From Pseudomonadota bacterium (GTDB lineage Bacteria > Pseudomonadota > Alphaproteobacteria > Rhizobiales > Hyphomicrobiaceae), in the NCBI GenBank assembly GCA_023412805.1, contig JAEZRM010000083.1, positions 1 through 33,111 on the forward strand: 33,111 bases of DNA. Reading direction: 5' to 3'. The translations under genes and the position numbers were made by a program. Under the pieces are notes generated by a model. It saw only the letters and a list, made by a program, of their open reading frames with translations, was not told the origin of the DNA and ran no database searches. Positions 1-8,191 of this stretch are shown in pieces. Each line of letters opens with the position of its first letter. Position 1 is the stretch's first letter.

Positions 1-21
1 CGCCCCCGCCTTACCGGGGCG
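1..21 (-). terminator. Possible terminator stem after the TerC-like gene
   Basis: CGCCCC (1-6) can pair with GGGGCG (16-21) across a 9-base loop, about 35 bases past the stop codon of the minus-strand TerC-like gene. Any U-run would lie outside the window, so this is only a stem in the right place. Confidence 0.3.
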
Positions 22-55
22 CCGTTCTCAATTTTATCGCAGAGCGCTGCCCAGG

Positions 56-757
56 TCAGGGCGTACCGCTCATGATAGTTCGGAGCGTCGTGATCATGCC
101 CTGCTTGCAGACCTCCGGAGAGACGTACAGGCACGACAGGTCATGAATGCCAGTCCACGACATCTGCGCGGCGACATAGACGATGATCGCGAGGCCAACC
201 CAGCTGATCCAAGGATACTTCGCGAGCAGATTGGCGATGTAGTTGGCTGCGACGGCCATCAGTACGATCGCAATCGCGAGACCGATGACGAGGATGGTCG
301 TGTTGCCTTTGGCGGCGCCGGCGACGGCGAGCACGTTGTCGAGCGACATGGACACGTCGGCGATCGTGATCTGGATGACCGCGCCCCAGAAGGTCATCTC
401 CTTGATCTTCGATCCATCACCCTTGGGCTCTTCGACCGCGGCAGATCCAAGTGAATGCGGCTCGGGCTCATGACCGCGGCGCAGCTCTTTGTACATGTTC
501 CAGCACACGTAGAAGAGAAGCAGACCGCCGAAGAGCATGATGCCCTTGATGGCGAGCAGCTGCATCGTGATGCCGGCGAACAAGATGCGCAGGATGACCG
601 CGGCTGCGATGCCCCAGAATATGACCTTGCCGCGGATCGCAGGATTGACGCGGGACGCCGCCAGACCCACAACGACGGCGTTATCACCGGCCAAAACCAC
701 ATCGATCATGATGATTTGGAGAAGAGGCCAGAGGTGAGGCTGTAACGATTCCCACAT
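56..757 (-). CDS. TerC/YjbE-family integral membrane protein
   Basis: A 233-residue inner-membrane protein of the TerC superfamily, short YjbE type. Members have been linked to metal-ion (often manganese) export or to tellurite resistance; the substrate here cannot be read from sequence. About six or seven hydrophobic segments are visible. Two internally similar acidic motifs, D19-VVLAGDN around residues 19-26 and D134-VSMSLDN around 134-141, lie in membrane segments of the two half-repeats, as expected for the family. A hydrophilic loop at about 92-120 separates the halves. The ATG at 757 follows an AAGGA box about 10 bases upstream. No yybP-ykoY-like leader was recognised. It stands alone on the minus strand, divergent from yjbQ. 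Confidence 0.85.
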   Translation of the reverse strand: MWESLQPHLWPLLQIIMIDVVLAGDNAVVVGLAASRVNPAIRGKVIFWGIAAAVILRILFAGITMQLLAIKGIMLFGGLLLFYVCWNMYKELRRGHEPEPHSLGSAAVEEPKGDGSKIKEMTFWGAVIQITIADVSMSLDNVLAVAGAAKGNTTILVIGLAIAIVLMAVAANYIANLLAKYPWISWVGLAIIVYVAAQMSWTGIHDLSCLYVSPEVCKQGMITTLRTIMSGTP

Positions 758-1082
758 TCGTAATGGATCCTTCCCCTATTGCGGTCTCGATGGACCGTTG
801 CGCCCTTCCGAAGCAGGACGTGTGAACATTTCGGCAACAGCAATTCTGGCGACGCGCCGGACGGCGCTGCCATAGTGCTCCGCGTCCATGCCGCCATAGC
901 GGCCGAACATGAACTGTGTTCCCCTCACGCGAGCAGGAAGCGCGTGCGTGCCCTGAGCTACGCGCCGGTAGCGCCCACATCGAGGTAGCGCACTATCCTG
1001 TGAACGCGCCAGGATTGCAACACAATGTCGTGACGCAACAGCCCGACTTCAATGCCCGAAAAGTGCAGGAGCGCGTGACAAC
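758..1082. other. Divergent intergenic region between TerC-like gene and yjbQ
   Basis: 325 bases with no convincing gene. It must hold the promoters of both divergent neighbours, but no clear sigma-70 pair stands out. Two small perfect hairpins are visible: GCCGC-CATA-GCGGC at 890-903 and GCTAC-N6-GTAGC at 957-972. Neither has a U-run. Confidence 0.5.
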
Positions 1083-1505
1083 ATGCCCCAGAAGACGCTT
1101 ACTCATACCACCCGTGGCCCTGGTCTCTACGAACTGACCCGTGACATCGAGGCATTTGTCCAGGCAGCGGGCGCGGACACGGGCCTACTCACGGTGTTCG
1201 TGCGGCACACGTCCTGCTCGCTCCTCATTCAGGAAAATGCCGATCCTGATGTACGGCGCGATCTCGATGCTTTTTTTCGGCGCTTGGTGCCGCCCGCTGA
1301 CGACCCTTCCATGCGCTGGATCGTCCACACGACCGAGGGGCCGGACGACATGCCCGCGCATATCAAGGCCGCACTGACCCAAACGTCGATCGGCATTCCG
1401 GTCACCGGAGGCCGCCTGGTGCTCGGCACATGGCAGGGCATTTATCTCTTCGAGCACCGGCAGCGCCCCCACCACCGGGAGATCGTGCTGCATCTTGGCG
1501 GCTAG
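1083..1505 (+). CDS. YjbQ / UPF0047 family protein
   Basis: A 140-residue protein of the YjbQ (UPF0047) family, small beta-rich trimeric proteins. Some members have been reported to have weak thiamine-phosphate synthase activity, and many databases carry that name, but the physiological role is not settled. All family signatures are present: HTSCSLLIQENAD (42-54), EGPDDMPAH (85-93) and GTWQGIYLFEHR (115-126), whose conserved His and Glu residues form the presumed active-site cluster. Length is typical. The ATG at 1083 has an AGGAG box (1067-1071) 11 bases upstream. It is followed by a separate NDUFA12-like gene 111 bases on. Confidence 0.9.
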   Translation: MPQKTLTHTTRGPGLYELTRDIEAFVQAAGADTGLLTVFVRHTSCSLLIQENADPDVRRDLDAFFRRLVPPADDPSMRWIVHTTEGPDDMPAHIKAALTQTSIGIPVTGGRLVLGTWQGIYLFEHRQRPHHREIVLHLGG

Positions 1506-1616
1506 GTCGAGACAAGGTGCCGGACAAGTCATTGTGTCGTCTGGACTTGATGTGCTCCGGGTGCGATAAGCGGCTCCAACACGACCGGCCGCTTGCGGCT
1601 GGCGCATGAGGTGGCC

Positions 1617-2015
1617 ATGGGCATTTTCAGCGAAATCTTCAGCTGGTGGGGCGGCAATACCTGGTCCAACCGCATCTACACGGCGCTTCGGGGGCGCCAT
1701 GTCGGCACCGATGAAGAGGGTAACCGCTACTTCGTGCAGAGCAAGGGCGTCGGCCCGCTTGGCGTGCCGCGCCGCTGGGTCATCTACAAGGACGGCGCGG
1801 AAGCCTCGAAAATTCCACCCGATTGGCACGGCTGGATGCACTACACCGTCGATACGCCGCCGACCGAAGAGAAGTACACGCCCCGCCCCTGGCAGAAGCC
1901 GCATCAGCCGAACCTGACGGGAACGCCAGCGGCTCACAGGCCGGCCGGCTCGATCCTCGCGTCCGGTACGCGTCCGCGCGCAACCGGCGACTACAAGCCG
2001 TGGCGCCCGCAATAA
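1617..2015 (+). CDS. NDUFA12-like NADH:ubiquinone oxidoreductase subunit
   Basis: A 132-residue protein of the NDUFA12/B17.2 family, an accessory subunit of respiratory complex I that alphaproteobacteria share with mitochondria. Hallmarks are VGTDEEGNRYF (29-39), RRWVIYKDG...IPPDWHGWMHY (52-76), PHQPNLTGTP (95-104) and a basic C-terminus ending KPWRPQ. It has no signal peptide or membrane segment, consistent with the peripheral, matrix/cytoplasmic arm position of this subunit. I chose the ATG at 1617 over an in-frame TTG at 1593 because MGIFSEIF is the normal N-terminus and a GAGGTGG box (1609-1615) lies directly upstream, though rather close. The DUF2155 gene follows in the same direction, a pairing commonly seen in this order. 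Confidence 0.92.
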   Translation: MGIFSEIFSWWGGNTWSNRIYTALRGRHVGTDEEGNRYFVQSKGVGPLGVPRRWVIYKDGAEASKIPPDWHGWMHYTVDTPPTEEKYTPRPWQKPHQPNLTGTPAAHRPAGSILASGTRPRATGDYKPWRPQ

Positions 2016-2110
2016 GCGGGGGGCTGCCCTGTCAGACGGGCCTCGTCACGGCGTGGCCCATTTTGCGTGATTGCGTGCTGAACACGTTCACGGCTTCGAA
2101 CAGAGGTTGG

Positions 2111-2614
2111 ATGCAACTCGAGGCGCGACATCGATCTGCAGCATGGCGCGGCGCCGGCGCGGCGCTGGGTATGATGCTCGGTCTGATGGTGGGCATGACC
2201 GGCGCTCAGGCGCAGCGCATCGAGAACCAGACGGCAGTGTTCGCAGCGCTCGACAAGGTGACGGCGCGCATCAGCCCGCTCAATGCGACACTCAACAACA
2301 CCGAAGAATTCGGGGCGCTCAAAGTAACCGCGCGTGCCTGTTACTCGCGGGCGTCGACGGAGGCGCCGAAGACCTCGGCCTTCGTCGAGATCGACGAGGT
2401 GCTCCTCGATGGTTCGACGCGGCGCATCTTCTCGGGCTGGATGTTTGCCGAGAGCCCGGGCCTCAACGCGCTCGAGCATCCCGTGTTCGATCTCTGGCTG
2501 ACCGATTGCACCAATCCAGCCCGTACAGCCGCCTCGCCGCGGGCGCCCGCTGCGGGCCAAGCCGCGCCCCAGGGTGAGAGCGAGCCGACATTCCGCCGTC
2601 GCGTGCGGCGATAG
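2111..2614 (+). CDS. DUF2155 domain-containing exported protein
   Basis: A 167-residue exported protein of unknown function. Residues 12-35 form a signal peptide ending in an AQA-type cleavage site. The DUF2155 core follows at about 48-135, with LKVTARACYSR (70-80), the FVEIDEV strand (91-97) and IFSGWMFAESPGLNALEHP (106-124) ending in LWLTDC. The two conserved cysteines (C77, C133) could form a disulfide. The C-terminal 30 residues are Ala/Pro-rich and end in a basic cluster. I chose the ATG at 2111 because it gives a clean signal peptide and has an AGAGG box just upstream; an in-frame GTG at 2076 is possible. It probably shares a transcript with the NDUFA12-like gene and ends at the stem-loop at 2614. 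Confidence 0.85.
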   Translation: MQLEARHRSAAWRGAGAALGMMLGLMVGMTGAQAQRIENQTAVFAALDKVTARISPLNATLNNTEEFGALKVTARACYSRASTEAPKTSAFVEIDEVLLDGSTRRIFSGWMFAESPGLNALEHPVFDLWLTDCTNPARTAASPRAPAAGQAAPQGESEPTFRRRVRR

Positions 2615-2636
2615 GCGCGGTCCTGTAGACCGCGCC
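2614..2636. terminator. Bidirectional terminator between convergent genes
   Basis: A perfect 9-bp stem, GGCGCGGTC / GACCGCGCC with loop CTGTA, starts on the last base of the DUF2155 stop codon and ends 10 bases before the stop of the converging hydratase/dehydrogenase gene. The plus side has a short T-rich tail (CGTCGTTTCC). It probably ends transcription from both sides. Confidence 0.65.
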
Positions 2637-2646
2637 CGTCGTTTCC

Positions 2647-4764
2647 TCAACCCCCGAATGCCTTCGACTTGATCTCGGAAAGCTTGCCGTCGCGCTCGGC
2701 CGTCTCGCGCAACAGCGCCGATGGCTTCCAGTGACGACCGTACTGCTGATGCCAAGCCGCGATCTGATTATAGATCTCGCGCGCGCCGATGGTGTCGCCC
2801 CAGAACATGAGCCCGCCGCGCCAGCGCGGGAAGCCGAAGCCGTGCAGCCACATCACATCGAGGTCGCTGGCGCGGATCGCCTTGCCATCTTCGAGGATCT
2901 TGCAGAACTCGTTGATGGAGCTGAACAGCAGGCGATGGAGAATTTCCTGATCGCTGAACGTCCGCGGTTTGTTGCCGAGCTTCTCGGCTTCCTCGCGGAT
3001 GATCTCACCGACGACGGTCGACGGACGCGGCGTGCGGTCGCCCGGCTCATAGTCGTACCAGCCGGCCGATGTCTTGAGGCCCTTGCGGCCGGCTTCGACA
3101 AGCCGGTCCGGGATTGGCGACATGCGGTAGTTGGGATCGGCTGCTTTGCGGCGCTTGCGCGTGTCGTAGCCGATGTCGAGGCCCGACATGTCGGCCACCG
3201 CGAACGGCCCGACGGGATAACCGAATTCGACCATGACCTTGTCGACCTGCTCGGGCAGCGCGCCCTCCTCGATCATCAGGTTCTGCTCGGCGCCGAACGG
3301 GATGCGGCTCCTATTGGCGGCAAAGCCGTCGCAGTTGCCGGCATAGCCACTGACCTTGCCGATATCGCGGCCGAGTTTCATGGCAGCGGCAAGCGTCGTC
3401 GGCGCCGTCTTGCTCGCGTTGACGACCTCGAAGAGCTTCATCACGTTGGCGGGCACGAAATAGTGCGTACCGGCGACCATCTCCGGCCGCTTGGTCACGG
3501 CGGCGATCTGATCGATGTCGAGTGCCGAGGTGTTCGTGAAGAGCAGCGCTTCAGGCTTCATGACAGCGTCGAGCTGGCGGAAGACCTCCTGCTTGACGGG
3601 CATCTGCTCGAAGACGGCTTCGATCACGGCATCGCTGTCGCCGATCTCTTCGTACGTCTCGACGGGTGTGATGAGAGCGAGACGCTTGTCCATTTCCTCT
3701 TGCGAGATACTGCCGCGCTTGACGCTCACAGCGTAGTTGTCGCTGATGCGCTTCATACCGCGCTCCAGCACTTCCTTGGAAGCATCGAGCAGCTTCACGG
3801 GAATGCCTGCATCGGCAAAGCTCATGGCAATGCCGCCGCCCATGGTACCGGCGCCGACGACAGCCATGCTCTTGATCTCGGGAAGCTTGAGATCTTTCGG
3901 CAGGCCTGGAATGCGATTGATCTCGCGCTCAGCGAAGAAGGCATAGCGCAGCGCCTTGGCCTCATCGGAGCTGACGAGTTCGAGGAACAGGCGGCGCTCC
4001 TCGGCAATGCCATCGGCAAAGGGCAGCATGGTCGCGGCTTCGACGGCGGCTATGCAGTGATAGGGCGCCTTCTGACCACGGGCCTTGCGCGCGATCGATT
4101 TTCTCATGGCATCGAACATGCCGGGATCGGACTTGGCCTCGGCAATCTTGTCCGTGCGCGCACTCACGCGCGGGAGCGGGTCTACATCCGCAACGCGCTT
4201 CGCGTAGGCGATCGCGGCACCGCGCAGGTCCTTGCCATCGACGATGTCGTCGATGATGCCGAGTTCCTTGGCCTCGGGTGCGGGCACGTGACGGCCCGTC
4301 GTTATCAGCTCCAGCGCGGCTTTCGGTCCGATAAGGCGCGGCAGGCGCTGTGTGCCGCCGCCACCGGGAATGATGCCGATCAGAACCTCGGGCAGGCCGA
4401 CCTTCGCTTCAGGCACAGCAATGCGGTAGTGGCAGCCGAGCGCGTGCTCGAGTCCGCCGCCGAGTGCGAAACCATGGATCGCCGCGACAACGGGCTTCGA
4501 CACTTCGTCGAGCAACTCATAGCTGCGCCGCTTCGGCGGGGGGCGCGATTGATCGAAGCCGCGAATGTCGGCACCAGCGATGAAGCTGCGTCCGGCACCG
4601 ATCATCACGAACGCTTTCACGTTCGGATCGGCATCGCCCTTCTCCAGAGCAGCGACGATACCCTCGGTTACACCTGGGCCGAGCGCGTTGACGGGCGGAT
4701 TGTCGATGGTGATGACGCCGATGCCATCCTCGACATCGTAGCGGACGACGGGTTTGTCGTTCAT
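2647..4764 (-). CDS. Bifunctional enoyl-CoA hydratase / 3-hydroxyacyl-CoA dehydrogenase
   Basis: A 705-residue fused beta-oxidation enzyme, FadB/FadJ- and PimF-like. It hydrates 2-enoyl-CoA and oxidises the resulting 3-hydroxyacyl-CoA with NAD. The N-terminal crotonase domain (about 1-195) has the oxyanion-hole region FIAGADI (61-67) and both catalytic glutamates, E106 in GGGLEHALG and E126 in GLPEVLIG. The NAD-binding Rossmann domain starts at about 298 with GAGTMGGG (304-311). The dehydrogenase His lies in GTHYFVPANVMKLFEVV (about 445), followed by a duplicated C-terminal dehydrogenase domain. I chose the ATG at 4764 because of an AAGGAG box 9-14 bases upstream and the MNDKPVV N-terminus; the longer in-frame extension is arginine-rich and unlike the family. 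It is the last gene of a leftward run with two acyl-CoA dehydrogenases. Confidence 0.93.
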   Translation of the reverse strand: MNDKPVVRYDVEDGIGVITIDNPPVNALGPGVTEGIVAALEKGDADPNVKAFVMIGAGRSFIAGADIRGFDQSRPPPKRRSYELLDEVSKPVVAAIHGFALGGGLEHALGCHYRIAVPEAKVGLPEVLIGIIPGGGGTQRLPRLIGPKAALELITTGRHVPAPEAKELGIIDDIVDGKDLRGAAIAYAKRVADVDPLPRVSARTDKIAEAKSDPGMFDAMRKSIARKARGQKAPYHCIAAVEAATMLPFADGIAEERRLFLELVSSDEAKALRYAFFAEREINRIPGLPKDLKLPEIKSMAVVGAGTMGGGIAMSFADAGIPVKLLDASKEVLERGMKRISDNYAVSVKRGSISQEEMDKRLALITPVETYEEIGDSDAVIEAVFEQMPVKQEVFRQLDAVMKPEALLFTNTSALDIDQIAAVTKRPEMVAGTHYFVPANVMKLFEVVNASKTAPTTLAAAMKLGRDIGKVSGYAGNCDGFAANRSRIPFGAEQNLMIEEGALPEQVDKVMVEFGYPVGPFAVADMSGLDIGYDTRKRRKAADPNYRMSPIPDRLVEAGRKGLKTSAGWYDYEPGDRTPRPSTVVGEIIREEAEKLGNKPRTFSDQEILHRLLFSSINEFCKILEDGKAIRASDLDVMWLHGFGFPRWRGGLMFWGDTIGAREIYNQIAAWHQQYGRHWKPSALLRETAERDGKLSEIKSKAFGG

Positions 4765-4793
4765 GGCGTTTGCTCCTTTGTGTGCTTCTTGTT

Positions 4794-5924
4794 TCAGGCC
4801 ACTTCCGCGGCGAGCTGCTTCAGGTACCACTCGCCGTCGCCGAGCAGCGTCTCGCACAGCGCGAGGCGCTTGTAGTAGTGACCCACGACCAGCTCATCGG
4901 TCATGCCCATGCCGCCGTGCAGCTGAATAGCCTGACCGCCAACGAAGCGCGCACATTGCGCGGTCTTGACCTTCGCCTTCCAGATGGCCTGACGCGCGTG
5001 CGGCTCGTTGTCGTCGAGCGCCTGCAGCGCCGCATGAACGAGCGCGCGCGCTTCTTCGGTTGTCACGCTCATATCGACGAGCCGGTGCTGCAGCACCTGG
5101 AACTGCGACAGAAGCTGGCCGAACTGCTTGCGCGTCTTGAGATAGTCGACCGTGATCTGTGTGACTTCGGCCATCGCGCCGACAGCTTCGGCACACACGG
5201 CGATGGCGCCGCGATCGAGAATGTCCGCGATTGTGCTGAGCTGATCCTTGTCGCCGTCCCCGAGCTTGGCGCTCACAGGTACGCGCACGCCAGTGAGCGT
5301 CAGGGCAGCGCCGCGTCGTCCATCGAGCGCAGGTGCTGGCGAAAGCTTGATGCCCGCGCTGGTACGCGGCACGAGGAACAGTGCTATCGGGCCGGTTTCG
5401 GATCCAACACGTGCGCTGACGACGAGCGTATCCACGCCATGGGCCGCGATCGTGTGCGCTTTCGCTCCGTTGATGACATAGGCATCACCATCGTGCTGCG
5501 CGATCGTGCGTATGTAGTCGCGGGCATAGCCGCTGTCCGGCTCATAGTGGCAAAGGGCGAGCGTCAGCTTGCCTTCGGCGATATCGCCGAGCAGCCTCTG
5601 CTGATCGCGCGTGCCGGCCTTTTCTATGAGGCCCGCGCCGAGCACAATCGTGCCGAGCAGCGGTTCGAGCAGGAGAAAGCGGCCTGCGCCCGCCATGACG
5701 ATGCCGAGCTCCGTCGCGCCGCCGCCCGCGCCGCCGGCGCTCTCGGGCAGCGATACGCCGAGCCAGCCCATCTCGGCATACGTTGCCCATTCGGCGCGTC
5801 CGAAGCCATCGCCGTCCTCGGCACGCGCAATCTTCTTGAAGTGCTCGAAGGTGTACTTGTCGGCGAGCAGGTCACGGAGACTGTCGTTCAGGAGCTGACG
5901 CTCCTCGCTGGAAAATGCCGGCAT
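4794..5924 (-). CDS. Acyl-CoA dehydrogenase (PimD-like, small subunit type)
   Basis: A 376-residue FAD-dependent acyl-CoA dehydrogenase, cytoplasmic, for the first step of beta-oxidation. The N-terminal helical domain is followed by a middle beta domain with LALCHYEPDSGYARDYIRT and a C-terminal helical domain with RKQFGQLLSQFQVLQHRL and QLHGGMGMTDEL. The usual glycine-serine-rich FAD/substrate segment (SEPGAGSD in the partner gene) is altered here to YEPDSGYARD. That fits the smaller, more divergent partner of paired dehydrogenases such as PimC/PimD. The stop is 29 bases before the next gene's start, and its own ATG lies 11 bases after the partner's stop, so the two are surely cotranscribed and may form a heteromer. 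Chain-length or dicarboxylate preference is inference. Confidence 0.88.
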   Translation of the reverse strand: MPAFSSEERQLLNDSLRDLLADKYTFEHFKKIARAEDGDGFGRAEWATYAEMGWLGVSLPESAGGAGGGATELGIVMAGAGRFLLLEPLLGTIVLGAGLIEKAGTRDQQRLLGDIAEGKLTLALCHYEPDSGYARDYIRTIAQHDGDAYVINGAKAHTIAAHGVDTLVVSARVGSETGPIALFLVPRTSAGIKLSPAPALDGRRGAALTLTGVRVPVSAKLGDGDKDQLSTIADILDRGAIAVCAEAVGAMAEVTQITVDYLKTRKQFGQLLSQFQVLQHRLVDMSVTTEEARALVHAALQALDDNEPHARQAIWKAKVKTAQCARFVGGQAIQLHGGMGMTDELVVGHYYKRLALCETLLGDGEWYLKQLAAEVA

Positions 5925-5935
5925 TACGTTCAACC

Positions 5936-7147
5936 TCAGAGACCGAGAGCGCCTTTGGCGATGATATTTTTCTGCACCTCGCTGGAGCCGCCGTAAATCG
6001 TGGCGGCACGGCGATAGAGATGCTCGTAGACGAGGCCTGTTGTTTCTGCAGGCCCGACGAGCTCGCCGTTCCAACCACTGTGCAGCGCGTCCGTCTGGTA
6101 GATCTGGCCGTAGCGACCGAGCACATCCATGACCGACTGATGCAGTGCCTGCTGCAATTCCGTGCCGCGCAGCTTAAGAGCCGCCGCGCCCATCAGAGTC
6201 GGCGCACCGCCTTCTTCTGCGGTGGCCGCGAGCTGATCGGCCATCAGCGCCTTGACGGCTGCGAGATTGACCTCGTGCTCGGCGACTTTGCGGCGCCAGA
6301 GCGGATCATCGGCGAGTGGCTTCCCGCCTTCGCGCGTCTCGGCGAGTAGGCGGTTCAGCGCTTCGAGCGCGTGCTCCAGGCGCGAGATCTCGACATTGCC
6401 GACGCGCTCGTTGGCGAGCAGGAACTTGGCATACGTCCAGCCCTTGCCTTCCTGACCGATGAGGTTCTCGACGGGCACGCGCACATCGTCGAAGAACACC
6501 TCGTTGAGGTGATGGCTCATGGTGATCGCGATGATCGGGCGCACGGTGATGCCGGGCGTCTTCATGTCGATCAGCAGGAAGGAAATGCCCTCCTGCTTCT
6601 TGCCGCTGTCGTCCGTCCGAACGAGGCAGAACATCCAGTCGGCCCAGTGCGCGAGCGAGGTCCAGATCTTCTGGCCATTGACGACGTAGTGATCGCCGTC
6701 ACGCACGGCCTTGGTCTTGAGCGCTGCGAGATCGGAGCCGGCACCCGGCTCGGAGTAGCCCTGGCACCACCACGTGTCGTTCTTGATGATGCCGGGAAGG
6801 TAGGTGCGCTTCTGCTCTTCCGTGCCGAAGGTGTAGATCACCGGCCCGGCCATGTTTACGCCGAAGGGCACGAGCGGTGGCGCGCCAGCGCGCCCGAGCT
6901 CCTCATTAAAGGCGAGCGTTTGTGCAGGGCTCCAGCCGAGGCCGCCATGCTCCTTGGGCCATTTGCCCGTGATCCAGCCCTTGGCGCCAAGTCGCTTCAG
7001 CCAAGTATCGTACTCGTGGCGCTCGAGATGCTGTCCGAGCGCCTGCTTGCGACGGACCTCCGGCGGCAGCTCGCGCTCGCAGAAGGTACGCACTTCGGCA
7101 CGGAAGGCATCGAGCGACGTATCGCGTTCGACCGACCTGATGAACAT
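5936..7147 (-). CDS. Acyl-CoA dehydrogenase (PimC-like, large subunit type)
   Basis: A 403-residue FAD-dependent acyl-CoA dehydrogenase with a canonical middle domain: CQGYSEPGAGSDLAALKTKA, then VVNGQKIWTSLAHWADW. The C-terminal helical domain ends with TIYGGSSEVQKNIIAKGALGL, the usual FAD-binding and dimer-contact segment. Length and features match the large member of paired dehydrogenases such as PimC. The ATG at 7147 follows a GAGGGAG box about 8 bases upstream. An intrinsic-terminator-like hairpin (7172-7207) lies between this gene and the SDR gene upstream, so this gene may depend on read-through or on its own promoter. Confidence 0.9.
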   Translation of the reverse strand: MFIRSVERDTSLDAFRAEVRTFCERELPPEVRRKQALGQHLERHEYDTWLKRLGAKGWITGKWPKEHGGLGWSPAQTLAFNEELGRAGAPPLVPFGVNMAGPVIYTFGTEEQKRTYLPGIIKNDTWWCQGYSEPGAGSDLAALKTKAVRDGDHYVVNGQKIWTSLAHWADWMFCLVRTDDSGKKQEGISFLLIDMKTPGITVRPIIAITMSHHLNEVFFDDVRVPVENLIGQEGKGWTYAKFLLANERVGNVEISRLEHALEALNRLLAETREGGKPLADDPLWRRKVAEHEVNLAAVKALMADQLAATAEEGGAPTLMGAAALKLRGTELQQALHQSVMDVLGRYGQIYQTDALHSGWNGELVGPAETTGLVYEHLYRRAATIYGGSSEVQKNIIAKGALGL

Positions 7148-7171
7148 GCAGGCGCTCCCTCAGTCGTTTCG

Positions 7172-7207
7172 GAAAAATCAGGCGGGACCGTAGGAAGCCC
7201 GCGCCTG
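7172..7207 (-). terminator. Terminator/attenuator between SDR and acyl-CoA dehydrogenase genes
   Basis: Read on the minus strand, CAGGCGCGGG pairs with CCCGCCTG (8 bp with a 2-base bulge) around an 11-base loop, followed directly by ATTTTTCC. It sits 18 bases after the SDR stop codon and about 25 bases before the dehydrogenase start, so it may reduce or stop transcription inside what otherwise looks like one operon. Confidence 0.65.
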
Positions 7208-7224
7208 CTTGGCAATGCCGACAA

Positions 7225-8025
7225 TCAGTTGGCGGTCATGCCGCCGTCGATGACCAATTCGCTGCCCGTGACCCACGACGCTTCGTCGGAGGCGAGATAG
7301 AGGCAGCCGGCGGCGATATCCGCGGGCGTGCCGAAGCGGCCGAGCGGCGTAACGGCGAGGCGATGCTGCGCCACTTCCGGATTGGAATGGCCCGGCTTGG
7401 TCATCGGCGTGTCGACGAAGCCCGGATGCACGGAGTTCACGCGGATCTTGTCCGCGGCGTACTGCAGGGCCGTGGCCTTCGAGAAAATGCGCACGGCACC
7501 CTTGGACGCATGATAGGCGCCATTGGCGTGCGAGCCAACGATGCCGCAGATCGACGAGATGTTGATAATCGAGCCGCCACCCGCGCGCTGCATTGCGGGG
7601 ATCACAGCCTTCGTGCCGAGGAAGATGGACGTGGCGTTGACCTCCAGCACCTTGTTCCAGATCTCGAGCGACTGATCCAGGATCTTGCCGCCGCCGACCA
7701 TGCCCGTCTGGATGTTCTGGCGCGGATCGCGGCCCGAGATGCCGGCGATGTTGCAGAGGATGTCGACGCGGCTGAAGCGCTTCTCGGCGTCAGCGACGAT
7801 CTCGGCCCAACGCGTCTCGCTCGCCACATCCTGCTCGGCGAAAGCGGCGGTGCCGCCCTTCGCCGTGATTTCTTCCGCGATACTCCGGCCGAGGGCGGCG
7901 TTGGTATCCGTCAGCAGCACCTTGGCGCCGTGAAGTGCAAAGGCGCGTGCCGTCTCGGCGCCGATGCCCGATGCAGCGCCTGTCACGATGGCGACCTTGC
8001 CGGCGAGCCTTGGTCCGGGTTGCAT
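7225..8025 (-). CDS. SDR-family NAD(P)-dependent oxidoreductase
   Basis: A 266-residue classical short-chain dehydrogenase/reductase. It has the cofactor motif TGAASGIG (15-22), an acidic residue after the second strand (LLTDTN, D40) suggesting NAD preference, CNIAG (91-95), the catalytic serine in INISSICG (S157/S158) and the YxxxK pair Y171/K175 in YHASKG. The sequence resembles the cyclohexanol/cyclopentanol and dihydrodiol dehydrogenase group; the substrate is unknown. I chose the ATG at 8025 because an AGGAGG box lies 9 bases upstream and MQPGPRLAGKVAIVTG is a normal SDR N-terminus. An upstream in-frame extension to 8271 runs through the structured leader and is not credible. It may be the first gene of the dehydrogenase operon or a single-gene unit. 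Confidence 0.9.
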   Translation of the reverse strand: MQPGPRLAGKVAIVTGAASGIGAETARAFALHGAKVLLTDTNAALGRSIAEEITAKGGTAAFAEQDVASETRWAEIVADAEKRFSRVDILCNIAGISGRDPRQNIQTGMVGGGKILDQSLEIWNKVLEVNATSIFLGTKAVIPAMQRAGGGSIINISSICGIVGSHANGAYHASKGAVRIFSKATALQYAADKIRVNSVHPGFVDTPMTKPGHSNPEVAQHRLAVTPLGRFGTPADIAAGCLYLASDEASWVTGSELVIDGGMTAN

Positions 8026-8076
8026 TCGATGTTTCCTCCTGTCTGTATTTGTCGCGCAGGGTGGCGCCAAACAGGG

Positions 8077-8146
8077 CGACCGTCCAGTGTCCCGTTTCCG
8101 AGGTTCGCCTGAGCCGGACGGTCGGGTTGAAGCGGACCTCGGAAAC
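8077..8146 (-). ncRNA. Candidate pseudoknot leader of the SDR gene
   Basis: Two perfect inverted repeats are interleaved. On the plus strand they are CGACCGTCC (8077-8085), GTTTCCGAGGT (8094-8104), GGACGGTCG (8116-8124) and ACCTCGGAAAC (8136-8146), in the order A-B-A'-B'. Transcribed leftward, this is the geometry of an H-type pseudoknot: 11-bp and 9-bp stems with connecting segments of 11, 11 and 8 bases. The 11-bp stem can extend by 3 more pairs past one mismatch. The element ends about 36 bases before the SDR Shine-Dalgarno. Its role (riboswitch-like leader, protein-binding RNA, or DNA operator) is inference; I do not recognise it as a known family. Confidence 0.5.
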
Positions 8147-8191
8147 AAAGGGATACTGGCATCAGATTGCTGCGAGTATGATTTAGATCGG

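Noticed and set aside
2731..4875. A long open frame on the plus strand opposite the hydratase/dehydrogenase gene
   Set aside because: It is a shadow frame of high-GC coding DNA: its product is Asp/His/Arg/Ala-rich with no domain, and the minus-strand protein has complete family motifs.
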